A stretch of 64,000 bases of DNA from Ignelater luminosus (GCA_011009095.1 VTPC01000034.1:5629-69628); one strand, 5' to 3'. Shown: positions 10,820 through 22,763, counted from the first letter of the stretch. A program made the numbers and translations. The notes: generated from the letters alone by a model not told the origin.

Positions 10820-12499
10820 CCACCATATAGAAATATCTGGCGTAGGTCACATTTAAACACATCATCATTGTCCTCTGCTCCAGCACATTGTTCATAGACC
10901 CGCTGACGATAAAAGTCACAGTTAATCTTTCCTTTCCCCTTGTCTGCTGTCTTTGTATGAGTTGTGGCAAAAAAGATGTAACCAACCGTATCTTGTGCTT
11001 GTTTTCACTAATGCTGCTTTTATCAACCATTCTTGGTTTTGTCTTCATACTGATTCTTATACCCTTGTTTATTATAGCGGTTTTGTTTGAATGAGACAGT
11101 TGTTAAGTTTACTTCTTTCTTTTAGGATAACGTGATACTCTAAATCAGCTTTTCTTTTGATTGCTTTTACTCTGGATAAGTTATTTTGTTTTTCTTGCAA
11201 AGCCTTTTAAATAAGAGAGCTGATGAGTATTATAAACCTTCTTTGTTTTTGCTTAGTAATTGACACTGCAATAGGTGATACCACTTGTAGAACATTGGTA
11301 AAAAAGGACAATGGAGTTGCAACCACGCTCGAAACACTATGCTGGATCTTTTGACGTTGATCTCCTTGGTATGGGAATGGTTTCACGATTTGTAGTCGAG
11401 TTGTTTTACATTTTCGTAGACAGATGAAGGCACAAAATCAGAACAGTCTAAATTATATGGATAAATTCCACTTTTTCCAAAACCTTTATAAGCTGTTTCT
11501 ATTGTTGTCACTTTTTAGAACGTCTTGCTGCTTAAACACCACATTGTAGAGTGTATCATTTCGCTTTTAGGTGTTGTCATATAATAGTCGCATTCCTGAT
11601 CATATTGAGTCTTGAACGGTTAAAAAAATGTCAGATCAAGTGGTTGCAGCCGATGACTCCAGTGAGATTGAAGAGTCAATATCAATGTAATTTTCTCTTG
11701 CTTTTAACACATCTTCTTTTCTTCTTTTCTTCTTTTCTTTACAGGACTAAGATTGTGTTAAAGGTATTTTAGAAAGTGTTTGCTGTCCATCCGACCAGAT
11801 TCATTAGCAAAGCCAACTGCTCCAGGGGCCGCACCTCTTACTAATGATGGTGCTAGTTTCTTCCGAGGAAACAAATAAAATCAACCAATATAGTTTCCAT
11901 TGACAGAAAGTGCACAAGTCATAGTTATATTGAAGCCCCCTTCTCAGCTCACAGTTCTTTCTTCTTGCTTTTGTCCCTTTTCACCAATATTTTGGGTAAT
12001 TTCGGTACATTGCTAATACCAGTTTCATTGTAATCGTAAATATTTTCAGTACTAAAATTATATTGCTCCAAAACTTTTCTCAAGAGATCGAAAAAGTAGT
12101 AACTTGACAATTATTAAAACTTACAGCCTTATTGAGACTTGTGGCTTCAGGTTTTCGAATGGATAACTGGGAGTTTCTTTTCAGAAAATCGTTCAAGTTC
12201 ATAAGCTATATACCTCACATCTAAAGGAGTAAAGTAAAACCTTGACTGCTTCTCCAACAAATGCAGTGGTCAACTAGTAATTGTTCGTTGTCTTCAGAAA
12301 ACACAGGATTATATGGATCAATTAGTAGTCCAAGATTATTCTCGTTATTTTGCTTCAGTCGTCTGATTAAACACGTTTTTGCAATTTTAAACCTCCTAGA
12401 TGCTTCTTTGATACTTGCCCCGTTGCGTATTGGTTGAATTGCAGCGCTGGTTTCTGCTCGAGTTTATTCAAGTACATCGCGCTTTCGTTTGTTTCTCAT
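10820..12499 (-). pseudogene. pogo/Tigger transposase, near full length but dead
   Basis: The minus strand holds most of a Tigger-type DDE transposase. An ATG at 12,499 (MRNKRKRD) follows a TTATTTCCAG acceptor-like site. Next come HTH parts (SIKEASRRFKIAKTCLIRRL, 12,415-12,340; FSEDNEQLLVDH) and RKPEATSLNKAVSF (about 12,165-12,120). The DDE core has YNETGISNVP (about 12,030-12,000), GAVGFANESGRMDS (about 11,835-11,790) and SHRLQPLDLTFF (11,665-11,621). GFGKSGIYPYNLD (about 11,485) and a PHD-like QCAGAEDNDDVFKC (about 10,890-10,850) complete it. The first catalytic Asp (DETG) reads NETG, the LILDNHESH block around the second Asp is missing, and stops and frameshifts occur. It once acted as a nuclear cut-and-paste transposase; this copy cannot. 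Confidence 0.85.
11708..11745 (+). repeat. (TTTTCTTC)n-like microsatellite
   Basis: A short pyrimidine run of repeated CTTCTTTT units inside the pogo relic. It lies exactly where the transposase lost its second catalytic block, so local slippage or deletion may have removed that coding segment. Confidence 0.7.
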
Positions 12500-12509
12500 C
12501 TGGAAATAA

Positions 12510-13225
12510 AAGATTTAATAAATTTTTGTTTTTGTTGTTGTTTTTCAAAATTAAGTTAAGTTCAGCGCAATCAGTACTTAGATTGGTGACCCACTAAAGG
12601 CATCAAACTTACCACTCGTCCGCTTCAAGGGGAGGATGGAAGATGGGCAATAGCTGAATGCTAAATCCTCTCCTATTCTACTAAAATAAAAATTTCAGTA
12701 GAATAAATAAAGATTATTATTCAGGTGTGCTTTAACTTCTTTGCCGATTTGGAAGTCAAATAGAATCTTAATTGGACAAGTATTTTCTTTAGGTATTGCA
12801 TAAATCTTCCTGTTAGGTGAAGCAGATACTGTGGCAGCTGTAGAATTTTTAGAGACTCATGTAGTGTCTTAGGAACAATGACTGTAAATAAAATTAATAT
12901 TATTGGAATTATGAGAATTATTTCTGTTTCCGTACGCACTGTACATTTTTAGACCTAAGTAGAGTTACGTCTATCATTTCTGATTAATATTTATAACCCT
13001 CAATTGATATTGTCAAAAGTAGTTCAATTACCTGGTTACTGTATTATTAGTATGTCCAGTGGTGTAATCTGTGCTGGCAAAATAGGAACATCCACTTAAC
13101 ATATGTTCATTTGTTTCTCCCTGATTACCCTATTTTCTACATACAACATTGGTATTCGGCAGTTTCATCACATACTTCTGATAGATCGTCATATTCTATC
13201 TTTCGGTTTTACAGAGCAGTTGTTC
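12510..13225. other. upstream flank of pogo relic, no feature
   Basis: Contains no convincing ORF. A matching second terminal repeat for the pogo element could not be found here. The minus-strand ORF at 12,721-12,939 is hydrophobic and AT-rich and looks random. Confidence 0.4.
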
Positions 13226-13228
13226 ATG

Positions 13229-13443
13229 TACAGCTTTTTGCATAAATAATGTCGCAGTGCATTCTTTGAATGAATGAACTGATCAAATACACGAAATCTG
13301 ATTTAGCATTAATTACATGAAATTCGTTCCCTAAGAGCCCATAAGACGACTTTGGATAATTAATATGAAATTCGATTTCGTATATTTAGTTAATTGCTTC
13401 ATTAAAGAAGTGATTTGCGACATTATTTATGCAAAAAGCTGTA
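13229..13443. mobile_element. palindromic MITE flanked by TA
   Basis: Two inverted arms of roughly 85 bp, about 80% alike, run inward from 13,229 and 13,443. The outer 26 bp after TA (CAGCTTTTTGCATAAATAAT and on) match exactly in both arms. TA at both ends fits Tc1/mariner-type target duplication. No coding capacity. The divergence of the inner arms suggests an old copy. Confidence 0.7.
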
Positions 13444-13449
13444 CCATTT

Positions 13450-14935
13450 GTTCGAATCGGCAAGTGATTGATGTACTTAACTCATGCTAATGTCCCCTGT
13501 GTATCGGTTTGTCGACTCATCTCTGTGTAACTTGGTAATACGTATCAGCTAGAATTTTTATGTTGCAGTTTTTCAGGTTTACGGGAGTACAGTTGTTGTT
13601 AACTGCTCTAACTGTTTAATATATCAATGAATTTAAAGTAGAAATAGTCCCTCAATTTTTTTATTTACTTATTGTGAATGTTCATCCCAATTATTGGTCG
13701 TTTACTTCCTTCTTCTCTGGGTAATATCAGTCTTTCTCTGAATACATTAGAATGTTGTAGTCCTGGCTTTATGAAAGTTGTTGTTATTGTTAATGGCTGT
13801 GGAAGTCCATTTTACAATCCCGACGCAATAATAAGGATAGCGTGTTTACTGCCTTTATCATGCCTTAACCATTTGATTCTCTTTGTTAAGGCAGGTAGTC
13901 TTTTTCAAAATTTCTTTATCGACGCGTCTTTTAATGTAGTGTGTTCTAGTTTACAGGTTTGTAACTCCTAAGTAAGTATTTGTACGGCTCGTGTTCTCTT
14001 TCATTGTTAATTACTAACTGGTAACATCAAAAGACCTAGAACATCTCAACATAATTCCACAGTGTGCAACATGTAAGAAAGAAATGCTATAAACAGAAGC
14101 CTGTTTATATCATAATAATAAGGTCTGCACAAAACTAAGCAAAAACGCATTGCCTAAAATATTGATACATGCTATACAAGATTGTACCGGTGATCTGAAA
14201 GACCTAAACAGAATGAGTAATTCTTGCCGTAGTCAGATCAATGCTAACAGTATTATTTTCCAATTTCAAAAGTTTGCCGGGCACTAACTCACTACATTTT
14301 CAATTTTCTACAAAATTATCTAAAACGTCTAAAAATAGTATAGACTGCAGATTTCGGGACAACGTACTCTTCGATTTCTATTAAAAGAGACTTTAATGAA
14401 TCTTTCAGTTCTTTACAAATAAACGAGACATATCTCATGTCAGTATTATCTTCGACGGCAAAAATATTTTTATGTTGTTTCTTATTTAGTATTCCACCTG
14501 ATCTTTTTGATTTGTAAACTAAAGCCAAAAACAAATTTTAGTATCCGTGTGTTCTAGCTCTAAGCGCAGCTATAGCAGCGGTGTAAAAACAAATCTCTAC
14601 AGATCCATAACGTTCCAGCTTAATGACTTGTTTCCTTAATAGATTGTTTGAAAAATTAGACAAAGTAGAATATGACAACCGTGAATGGACACATTAAAAA
14701 TAAATGGGGTGCCTACAAAGAAACGTAGTCAGCAACAGTTAACATTATTTGGGTATATGTACGGAAAGTGACTAATTATATGAGAATAACACAATAAGAA
14801 GAATAATATTGAAGAAGACTGTCAAAATCATAGTATTATTATCAGAAACTGCAAATACTGTCCAAGATGAGACCATTAACTAGCAATATCTTGGTAATAG
14901 TACCTTTGAAAATGACAAATTACGAATCAACTTTT
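13450..14935. other. AT-rich intergenic sequence
   Basis: No recognised element. The plus-strand ORF at 13,678-13,971 (97 residues) is hydrophobic without family motifs. The minus ORF at 14,316-14,534 is also unrecognised. Both are treated as chance ORFs. Confidence 0.4.
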
Positions 14936-14941
14936 TCTGAA

Positions 14942-15137
14942 TATACAGTGTGTCCCAATTTCGATGCTCACTATTGGGATCTAGGAAATTGTAAGAGATA
15001 CGAAGTCGGTTAAATTAAAAAAGCATATGTAAACTGATCTCCAAAATAGGCAAAACTTTTCTAATTTAACCGACTTTGTATCTCTTACAATTTCCGAGAT
15101 CCCAATAGTGAGCATCGAAATTGGGACACACTGTATA
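14942..15137. mobile_element. 196-bp palindromic MITE, TA target site, copy 1
   Basis: Near-perfect inverted arms of about 80 bp: the left arm starts TATACAGTGTGTCCCAATTT and the right arm ends with its complement. TA flanks both ends. The TACAGTGTGTCCCA terminus resembles mariner-type inverted repeats (TACAGGGTGTCCC). It has no coding capacity. A truncated relative lies at 29,158-29,275. Confidence 0.85.
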
Positions 15138-15780
15138 GATCAAAATAACACAATAAATAGGAAAGTTTCGATAGAAGACTACTATAACAAATACGGAAAA
15201 ATAGTTTTAATAGGTTTTGATAGGCAACAACAGAGTTGAAAATGCAACTATTTTTATTTAGTTTTTGGTTTTGTACAGACTTACTGAACTTATAAACTGC
15301 ACCTTCTTCTTCAAACGAATTCAGTCGATCATCTGAAACTCTGTGGGTGTAAATAAGCCTGCATCACTTACAGTACGATTGTTTTGTCCACCCAGAGACC
15401 AGCAAAGTCATTGTTTACTAAATTTAAAATAAGTAAACAATTTTAGGTTTTAACTCAATTTTTAAAGAAAACCCAAATTTAAAGCAATCGTGTAAAGTGG
15501 CAAATTTAGACAAATCACGTAAGAATAGATGCGCATTTATAATTACAAATTTTTTTGAGCTAATAAAAAGTTTCTTTATCTCATTAATGATATTCTTTAC
15601 GCCATAGCTTATTGAACTGAATAAGTATTTAATATCTTCTTAAAACAAATAAACCATACGTCACACATATTAGTATGCACTTAAAATATAGGGTGTAATT
15701 ATAACCGTAACGATGATTATAATAATAACAATCGAAGCGTGGGTTTTGATTTATGTAGTACGTATGTGTCTCACGCTGTC
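15138..15780. other. AT-rich intergenic sequence
   Basis: No gene seen. A small inverted repeat, ATTGTTTACT paired with AGTAAACAAT, lies around 15,411-15,443. Confidence 0.4.
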
Positions 15781-15874
15781 CCTTGGCCAGTGACCGGCAC
15801 TTCCGGTAACCTGCAGACAACTAAATAACCCAGGAGGACTCTCCCTTCCTGAAGTCAGTGATGCTATGACAAGA

Positions 15875-15909
15875 TATAAAGGCCGTGCGTTTTGTTTCTA
15901 CGTTTCAGC
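15875..15909 (+). promoter_or_regulatory. candidate TATA + initiator core promoter
   Basis: TATAAA at 15,875-15,880 is followed by TTTCAGCC with its A at 15,907. This puts the TATA start at -32, the spacing usual for arthropod TATA/Inr promoters. The preceding 100 bp (15,770-15,870) is GC-richer than the surroundings. An ATG in good context follows at 16,005. Confidence 0.35.
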
Positions 15910-16004
15910 CTTCACCTTTTTAGCTACGACAGCTAAGGAATTTTATAAAATAACGAGGGGAAAAGAATAACAATGCGACTCGAAGAGTTTTAGCTATTTT
16001 AACA

Positions 16005-16170
16005 ATGGAATTCGTTTTATTTTTCAGTACTTCATGTTTATATAAAATAAAAGAAGAAAATGACAAAAAAGAAATTTTATACGTTAACGAACTGAATTCA
16101 GTTTGTGATAAAAAATGTTTCCATAATTCAAAAAGATTCAAGTTTAAAATTCGCGGTGACAAATTGAAAG
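16005..16170 (+). CDS. candidate first coding exon (unrecognised protein)
   Basis: The ATG lies in AACAATGG context, about 98 nt downstream of the candidate start site at 15,907. The frame stays open for 55 codons (MEFVLFFSTSCLYKIKEEND...) and reaches a strong donor, AAAG|GTAAGTGT, at 16,170/16,171 leaving one extra base (phase 1). The first dozen residues are mildly hydrophobic, followed by Lys/Glu-rich sequence with three Cys. No homologue is recognised. It could instead be a chance ORF; composition is as AT-rich as the flanks. Confidence 0.3.
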
Positions 16171-16179
16171 GTAAGTGTA

Positions 16180-18400
16180 ATATTTTGGAAGTTTTAGTAT
16201 AAAGTAAATGCCATTGAAAATATTTTCAAGATATTTTTTAGTTGAAAAAGTATGTCAATGAATTGGGTTTAATTTATATTTTATTGTAGTGTATTAGAGT
16301 GTGGGGGACACAGCACGGGCTTGGCGCAATCTTCCTCGCTCCGTTGCACTTGCGATTGTTCCACCGACCGGAAGCGCACTCTTTCAACTGTCACAGCTAC
16401 GAGCTTCGTTTGACTCCAGCATTACTCGTCCTTTTCTATAAATGACTAACAGAAGAATATTCTAGTATTGTATAACATTAATGAGAAGAAAGTAATTACA
16501 ATTTATATTATACATTACACACGATTTTGCTTCTTTTTAATTTTTTTGGTGAAGTGGATGCATTATAAAACATAAATGTTCGATTTTAAAAGTAGTACCC
16601 ATTTGTGATACTGTTTTATGAAAAACTAAAAAAGGGCTTGTTTCTGAGGTTTTAAATATGTAGTTTCAAGCAACAAGTTTGGTTATAAAAGTCTGACTGA
16701 CATGTCTGACATTGGAGTGATTTTGCAAAAAGTGCGCTATAAACTAACCGTAACTACGACAAGACATTTATTTATTTTATAGTTCTAATGAGCAGGTGTT
16801 AAAATTCTTAAGTAATTTTGCTAACACATATGGGAACTGGTCTAAAGAAGAATTACGAACAAATACAAATTCAGTGCGACCACACATAGGTTGACTCTTA
16901 TTATTTTATTTTGAATAAAAATCTTACAACGACTTTAAAATATGTGAGCTTGTGCTCACTCACTAATTATATGATGTACTAGTTAATTAGTGTTTTTGTT
17001 CATTATATGATAATCCAAAATATCAAGAGATAGGTTTAAACTGCAAGATGATCAAATAAAATTGAAGTGAGAAAGCACGAATATTTTCTTTGGCTAAATG
17101 TGTTGTTCAAAATTCTAACAAGTTAATAAATTCCACATCACCCCTAAAATCTTCATCACTCTTCTTACGAAAATTCAAGGCTTCATTTGGCCAAGTACAG
17201 TACATGTTTACCTTAATGATCTGCATTCTCCTAGGATTTAAGTTCGGAATTATTACGAATGATGATGATGATGGTGACATGAAGGTTATTTTACGCTTCC
17301 CCTAAGGAAAACGATGATCGTTTTAAAACCTTGCTCATCTTCAGCCGGTTGGCTTGAGTTTGCTGGATAGAGATACGCTTAGGCAAATTGTGGTTGGTGA
17401 TGTTGTAGCAATAGTTTGAACAACAGGTAGCGTTGACGTTTTTGGATTGTGGTATGAAGTAATGGCGTTGGCGGTTGAAGTACGTTGGTGGGTGTTGGGT
17501 CGGTTAAGGTTGTGAGTGTCGCTTTGTGATGTCATATGAAATAACAGTGGTGAATGTCCAAGCACTTGATGTTTGTTAGCGTGCGTTTGGCGTTAACAAA
17601 TATAATAATATAGTCAAATGGTGGCTGTGGTGGAAAGAGAACTGTTAGCCTCGTGCTCCTGAAAGTGGTGGGTAAGTAGAACTCCAGGAGAAAATAACTC
17701 TAGCTTGTTTGTCCATCGAGTAGCGCGGGGGAGATAGAAAAGGTGTTGCACCTGATGCCTAAGAATCCCCAGAGGTAGAAAGTAAAAGGAATATGAGTAC
17801 TGCAGGTGGCCACGAAAACCCTCCACAGCAGAAAGAAATAAGCACCATAGACGAACCATAACCGGCGTCTGCACATTGCCAGACACTGCATAGAACTACA
17901 TCACCACGGTGAACATGTGCATTGCTCTCCGTAAGCAGCACTTAAGCTTCTTCCTTTCGTAGAGCATCCTTTCCACAGCGATCGTGCGTATGTTTTCTAC
18001 GTTTGCAATTCTGCCCACGCTATTTTTTTTCTAAGTCTCCCCACCATTCCCAAGTGGCAATTACAAAAATGATCATTTTGTCTTTCTTTTTAAATGCTCT
18101 AGCCAAACTGTAGAACGCTCCACTCCCATTAAATTCAATGGCAAGCCATCATATTCTTCAGTTCAGAATATTGATACTTACTTTGCCCTCCAATTAACAC
18201 TTGCATATTTGACAATTCTAATATTCGCCATCTGAAGCTCTTTAGATTTCAAACGTTTCTATCGTATTTCAGCAAGCTGATCACCTATAACACTTGGCAA
18301 TGAAATTCTGCTCTTGTACGCCAAGGGTTGAACCCATAAACGCTCTTTAATAGAGAATCTTCTAGTATCTGACAATTATTTTTTTTCTTATGTTGTCATT
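16180..18400. other. intronic/intergenic stretch with GC islet and G/T-rich strand
   Basis: A GC-richer islet at 16,300-16,440 is open in two frames after a pyrimidine-rich TTTTATTGTAG, but it does not fit the phase of the preceding candidate exon. From 17,340 to 17,640 the plus strand is strongly G/T-rich with repeated GTTGG words. 17,640-17,950 is GC-richer and carries overlapping minus ORFs of 60-90 residues that match nothing I know. Confidence 0.35.
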
Positions 18401-18479
18401 CGCCTTTACCATTGGCGAATTTTTCTCTAATTGTTATCAATCCCATATCCAAACCCGATATTGTAACAGTGGTACGAGT

Positions 18480-19165
18480 TGCAAAATTAAGTCTCAAAAA
18501 TTGTTTCCCGACCAATCAACTCCTCTCAAATGTCTCCAGAATCAAGGTTACAGTACACATGTTTCACTACTACCATACAAGGCGGCAAAATTCCATTTAG
18601 ATTCTTAATCCTAGAGGATGCACTCTTGTCCTGGAATGTATACAAATTGATCAAGGAAAAACATAAATATTTAAAGAGTTTGTCTAAACCTGTGGTTCTC
18701 TGAACGTGTTCGTCTGGTGTCAAACCACCAAGTACCTAGTGGTCGAAACTATTCTATTACAGACAGGAAAGAAGTCTATTCTGGAACAAAATGTGAATCA
18801 CGAGGGGCATAAAAAACGAAGCAATCTTGGCCGTTGCGTCGTTACAAAAGACTTTAAGCTCAATTAATGACGACTTCAAAGATATGCTTATACACTCTTA
18901 CCGCTTAGTTACACTTCTCAACTTGCTTTCGACAAGGCAAAATTTTGTAAACGTACGTTTCTCAAGGTTCGGTCCTATCACCTATGTTGTTCAATATCTG
19001 TTGCCATTACATCTCATTACTTATTAGACAGATCTGTCACCCTGACTTCGTTGGCAAAAGACACTGTTCACTATAGCCTTTTTCTATCGCTGCCTGCAAG
19101 AGGCCTGGCTCTAGTAATAGACAGGGTAAAACTTAACCCCAGCAAGATGCAGGTGATTTGATTAC
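18480..19165 (+). pseudogene. LINE reverse transcriptase relic
   Basis: At 18,957-19,013 the plus strand reads VSQGSVLSPMLFNI, the hallmark 'GVPQGSVLSPLLFNI' box of non-LTR reverse transcriptases. A few codons later in another frame comes LAKDTVHYS where FADDT is expected, so the catalytic Asp is lost. VKLNPSKMQVI follows at 19,126-19,161, matching the 'LKLNPSKTQV' box. A weak upstream 'PTNQLLSNVSRI' (about 18,510) may be the 'RPISLLSxxSKI' motif. Frameshifts and stops throughout. The clade is Jockey/CR1-like by impression, and it need not be the same family as the LINE at 1.6-2.4 kb. Confidence 0.7.
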
Positions 19166-19169
19166 CTAG

Positions 19170-20280
19170 GTACCCTTGTGAGACAAGAAACCAGGCGATA
19201 CTGAGTGTATCTAATAAAGTATATAGTCTCTTGACCCAAGATTATTCCAGATTTTACTACTTGATATTATTACCAAGAGATATCTTACGACTAAATATAA
19301 TTAATAAATTAATTTTATTTTCTAGGTTATTTGCAGTATTTATTTAGAATTCTAATACAGTAGTAAAAACATTCTGAATTAAATTCATTCTTAAATTACA
19401 ATTTATCTCGTATGAATATTTAATTTCCGCTGCTCAGAACGTGCATTTATATCTTAATTTTAAAATGTTTTGAAAGTGCAAATAAATAATTGTATAAATA
19501 AGATAAATTATCGTTTAACATCCTTTGCCTTTTCCGGTTGCGTTATAAGATGCATCTTATTTAATTAAAACACACCATAACGGTACGTTTTCACATTTCT
19601 GAACATCAATTGTGTGTTAAAAATGCATAGATACAGTTGTGTTTAATGATAAAGGGAAGCGATGCACACTATGCGTTGAAATTAATGACCCATATAATGA
19701 AAATAAAGTGTCATTTTTTATTGTACTTCCACTGAAAAGATTAGTAAAGATAACATTAACATGAAAGTTACAAACAAAGGCTGCACATTAATTTTCATCT
19801 TAATGTTGACAGGTTCTTGTTGTGTTTCTGCTAATTTGTTTTTGTGGTGGTTGTAGATTTGCACGTTAAGATACATTTAATATGTACATATCTCCTTCGC
19901 ATTTTTATTCTGCCAATCTTGGCTTATCCAATTTCAACCACCAAATATATTAACAGTTACCTTTTATAGCGTTCTATGTATCTGGAAGCAAAATAATTAT
20001 TTCTATTACTTCATATATAAAAGTTTTTCAATAAAATTTCTCCAGTAGCAAATAACCACCACAATGACACTACAGTTATATCTTCCACGCTCGGTGAAGT
20101 ACTTACAAATAAAAAAAAGAAACGAAAAAAGAAACAAAAAGATATAAATCGCATATAAAAGAGGATGAAGGCGAGATATGTTAGATGCAACACGCAGAAG
20201 TCTTACTTTTTTTTTACTTGACAAAACAAAACGGCAGAAATAACATCCAGTAGTAGAAGTAGGCATGGGAAAATACAGGC
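19170..20280. other. AT-rich, no feature
   Basis: AT-rich sequence without protein-like ORFs or repeats that I can identify. The two overlapping minus ORFs near 20,006-20,266 are low-complexity (Phe/Leu-rich) and judged random. Confidence 0.4.
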
Positions 20281-20299
20281 GCTACGTCGTGTTTTAACA

Positions 20300-20440
20300 T
20301 TCTTTTCTTTATTATCTTGATGCGTCATTCACGGTAACGATTGTTACAACTCCACTCGCTGCCAATCAGCGCTAGAACAAGTCACCATCTTTCATCGTTC
20401 ACTGCGGATTGCTCTTGAAAAATTAACGCAGCTTTACCGC
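20300..20440. promoter_or_regulatory. GC-richer islet with CCAAT box
   Basis: A 140-bp GC-rich islet in AT-rich DNA. GCCAATCAGCG at 20,361-20,371 matches the NF-Y (CCAAT box) consensus in both core and flank. It could be a promoter or enhancer for the candidate exon at 20,864, but no TATA or initiator is evident. Confidence 0.3.
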
Positions 20441-20863
20441 TAAAGACAATTTTTTATTAGTGGTCCGTTATTTTGATGTAAATTGTGTTTTACTTTGTTA
20501 AAATAAAATTTGTTAATTATTTTTAGGTCATTAGATAATTATCTCAACAATAAATTTATGTTTTAATAGTAATAACAAAACAAAAAAATTTTTTTACATC
20601 GGGACAGATTTTGTCTAAAGTTACAATTAAACAAATATAAATGAGGACAGATACTTCAATTTAAAAATTTAAAATTAACGAAGTGAAACAAAATAAATAT
20701 GTTGATAATAGAAACATCAAAACTGTAAATTATTTTTTTACAATACACTGATTTGATAAAATTGTAACGTAACTGAATTCAAATTATGCAAAAGAGCGTT
20801 TGATTAAGGCGAAAGACATTAAGTGTTTGGTTTTAAATTAGTGGCTGTTGTTTTCATTTTCAG

Positions 20864-20953
20864 AGGCCGTGGATCTCTTAAAATTACTATAATGAAAACT
20901 GGAAATCAATGGAAGCCGAGGACCCTGGCGGATTTGCGTTTTGGTTCCCACAT
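20864..20953 (+). CDS. candidate internal coding exon (unrecognised protein)
   Basis: A pyrimidine-rich acceptor (GTTGTTTTCATTTTCAG) precedes a GC-richer 90-nt block ending at CAT|GTACGT. Only one frame is open: GRGSLKITIMKTG followed by NQWKPRTLADLRFGSH. Using the first AG, the exon begins and ends in phase 2, which fits the phase of the terminal exon at 35,459. Using the next AG (20,866), it would begin in phase 1 and fit the candidate first exon at 16,005. The composition jump and the two splice sites are the evidence; the protein is not recognised and the joins are inference. Confidence 0.4.
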
Positions 20954-20959
20954 GTACGT

Positions 20960-22760
20960 AACACAAATTTAACATTCATTGACACATAATTAAACAATCG
21001 TTTTATGTTTAATATTACCTTAACAGTTCTCAAATTGTGGTTCATGATGGTACAGTACGTAATTATAACTTCTCGCAGGTAATATTGAAAAAAGTTTAAC
21101 AGTAGTGTCAACGTATTCTTGAGAATATAAGTTTCTGAAATCTTATATTGCATCCTGTCATATTGCTAAATAAAATTCTAATTTACTAAATTCTGGTAGG
21201 TACATGATAAAGAATTGAGACCCACATCACTGTAAACATGTGAAGTGTTTTAGCTGAATAGCACGAAATTCTAGTACAGAATTCGTTTAGAATTTGTTCT
21301 AGTATGTAAAGTTTAGAAGGTCAACTAGTTGCCTTAGTCAGTTGAAGGTTGTCTCTTCTCAAGGTCATTTGTCATTTTAAACATTAACTCCCTGCATTTC
21401 CAAGTGCTGATTGGTATTACTTTTCCAGATTCTGCCAAAGATATTTGTCGTCATTTTATGCCTGTTTGGTTTTTATAACACGTATTGTTCGTACAGTTCT
21501 TTTTGTTCATCCCCTACTATGACATAGGATGGAGCAGAGAACGTTATGGAAAAAATATTTTATTATATTGACCATTTAACATCTACATACGAAACTGACA
21601 CATTCTCAAGAAATCAGTTACATAAAGATGGAACTTTGTACAATGACTTCTGTAAAAGCAATTATATATGACAAACTTGAAGGCTCTTGTACTGATTTTC
21701 ACAATCAAAACTCCATAGTAACCTGTATCACATTGTGCAATAGCAGCAACAATCTAATTATGCTACAATTGGTTTTGAATTAATCATTAAAGGGAGGATA
21801 TCGACTGACAGTTTTGCAGTTTGGATCTTTTGGACAATCATATAATTTCAAAGAGCAAATGTTAAGTTTTTTGTACCACTGGTCCTGTCATATTTATCAA
21901 AGAATATACCAGAAGTCGGTGAAGTCTTATGCCTAAAATCCATATACCATAGAATCTCAATGATTTCAATCTTTGAAAAGTGAATGGTAATGTCAATTCA
22001 AAATGCCACGACGCAACGTTCAAACATCCAGTTTAGCTTAGAATACCAAAAGAAAACATAAACATAAAGAATAACATAAAACCGTATTCAGTATCATATA
22101 AAATCATCAACCAAAACCATTTTAGTGAATCCAATAACCTGGTGCTCGAGTATCTAACCCGAGTGAGTCAGGTTCCGAGTTGACAAACCGAAAGTATCAA
22201 GATATTATATAAATAGCACGGCAAAACAACTCCAACTTCAGTAAAGAAAAATGGCTTGTCACCATAATCGTCCTAGAAGGAATTCGAATTTCTAGAATTG
22301 TAGAAGATTCTTCTTGTTTGCAAACGATTATATGGAGAACGATAATAACTAACTACCAAAACTAGATAGGAGAGAATTTTTCAGGTTGCAATGATAGTAA
22401 TCTCAGGAAATGTCTTGCGTTTTCCTTGATATTCATTCTACTTTTAAAAGCTTTTTTAAACAATCACCTTTGTATAATATTATATTGTAGTATGTTTAGC
22501 AGTAGTTAGTTATTTACGTACCAGCATTGGTATCAGTTACCTAAGCAAATATGCAAGCAATGCACAATGCAGGATAGGATCTTTGATCTAAGTATTGTAT
22601 TAAGAAGCCTTGCTTCTCTATAAGGAAAACAAAATATTATTCAATACATCACAAAAGAGTCTCGCAGAAAATTGCCACAAATAAAGAATAACCAACGACA
22701 GACTAACAAATAGCATGAAATGGTAAACCAGCATTTGTAAAAGTGACAGGCAGACTTCTA
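20960..22760. other. AT-rich intergenic/intronic sequence
   Basis: No recognised repeat or exon. A few patches near 21,420-21,480 and 22,140-22,200 are less AT-rich but hold no conserved motif. Confidence 0.4.
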
Positions 22761-22763
22761 GAC

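Noticed and set aside
13678-13971. 97-residue hydrophobic ORF as a membrane protein gene.
   Set aside because: Pyrimidine-rich composition explains the Leu/Ser/Phe content, and no start context or exon signals support it.
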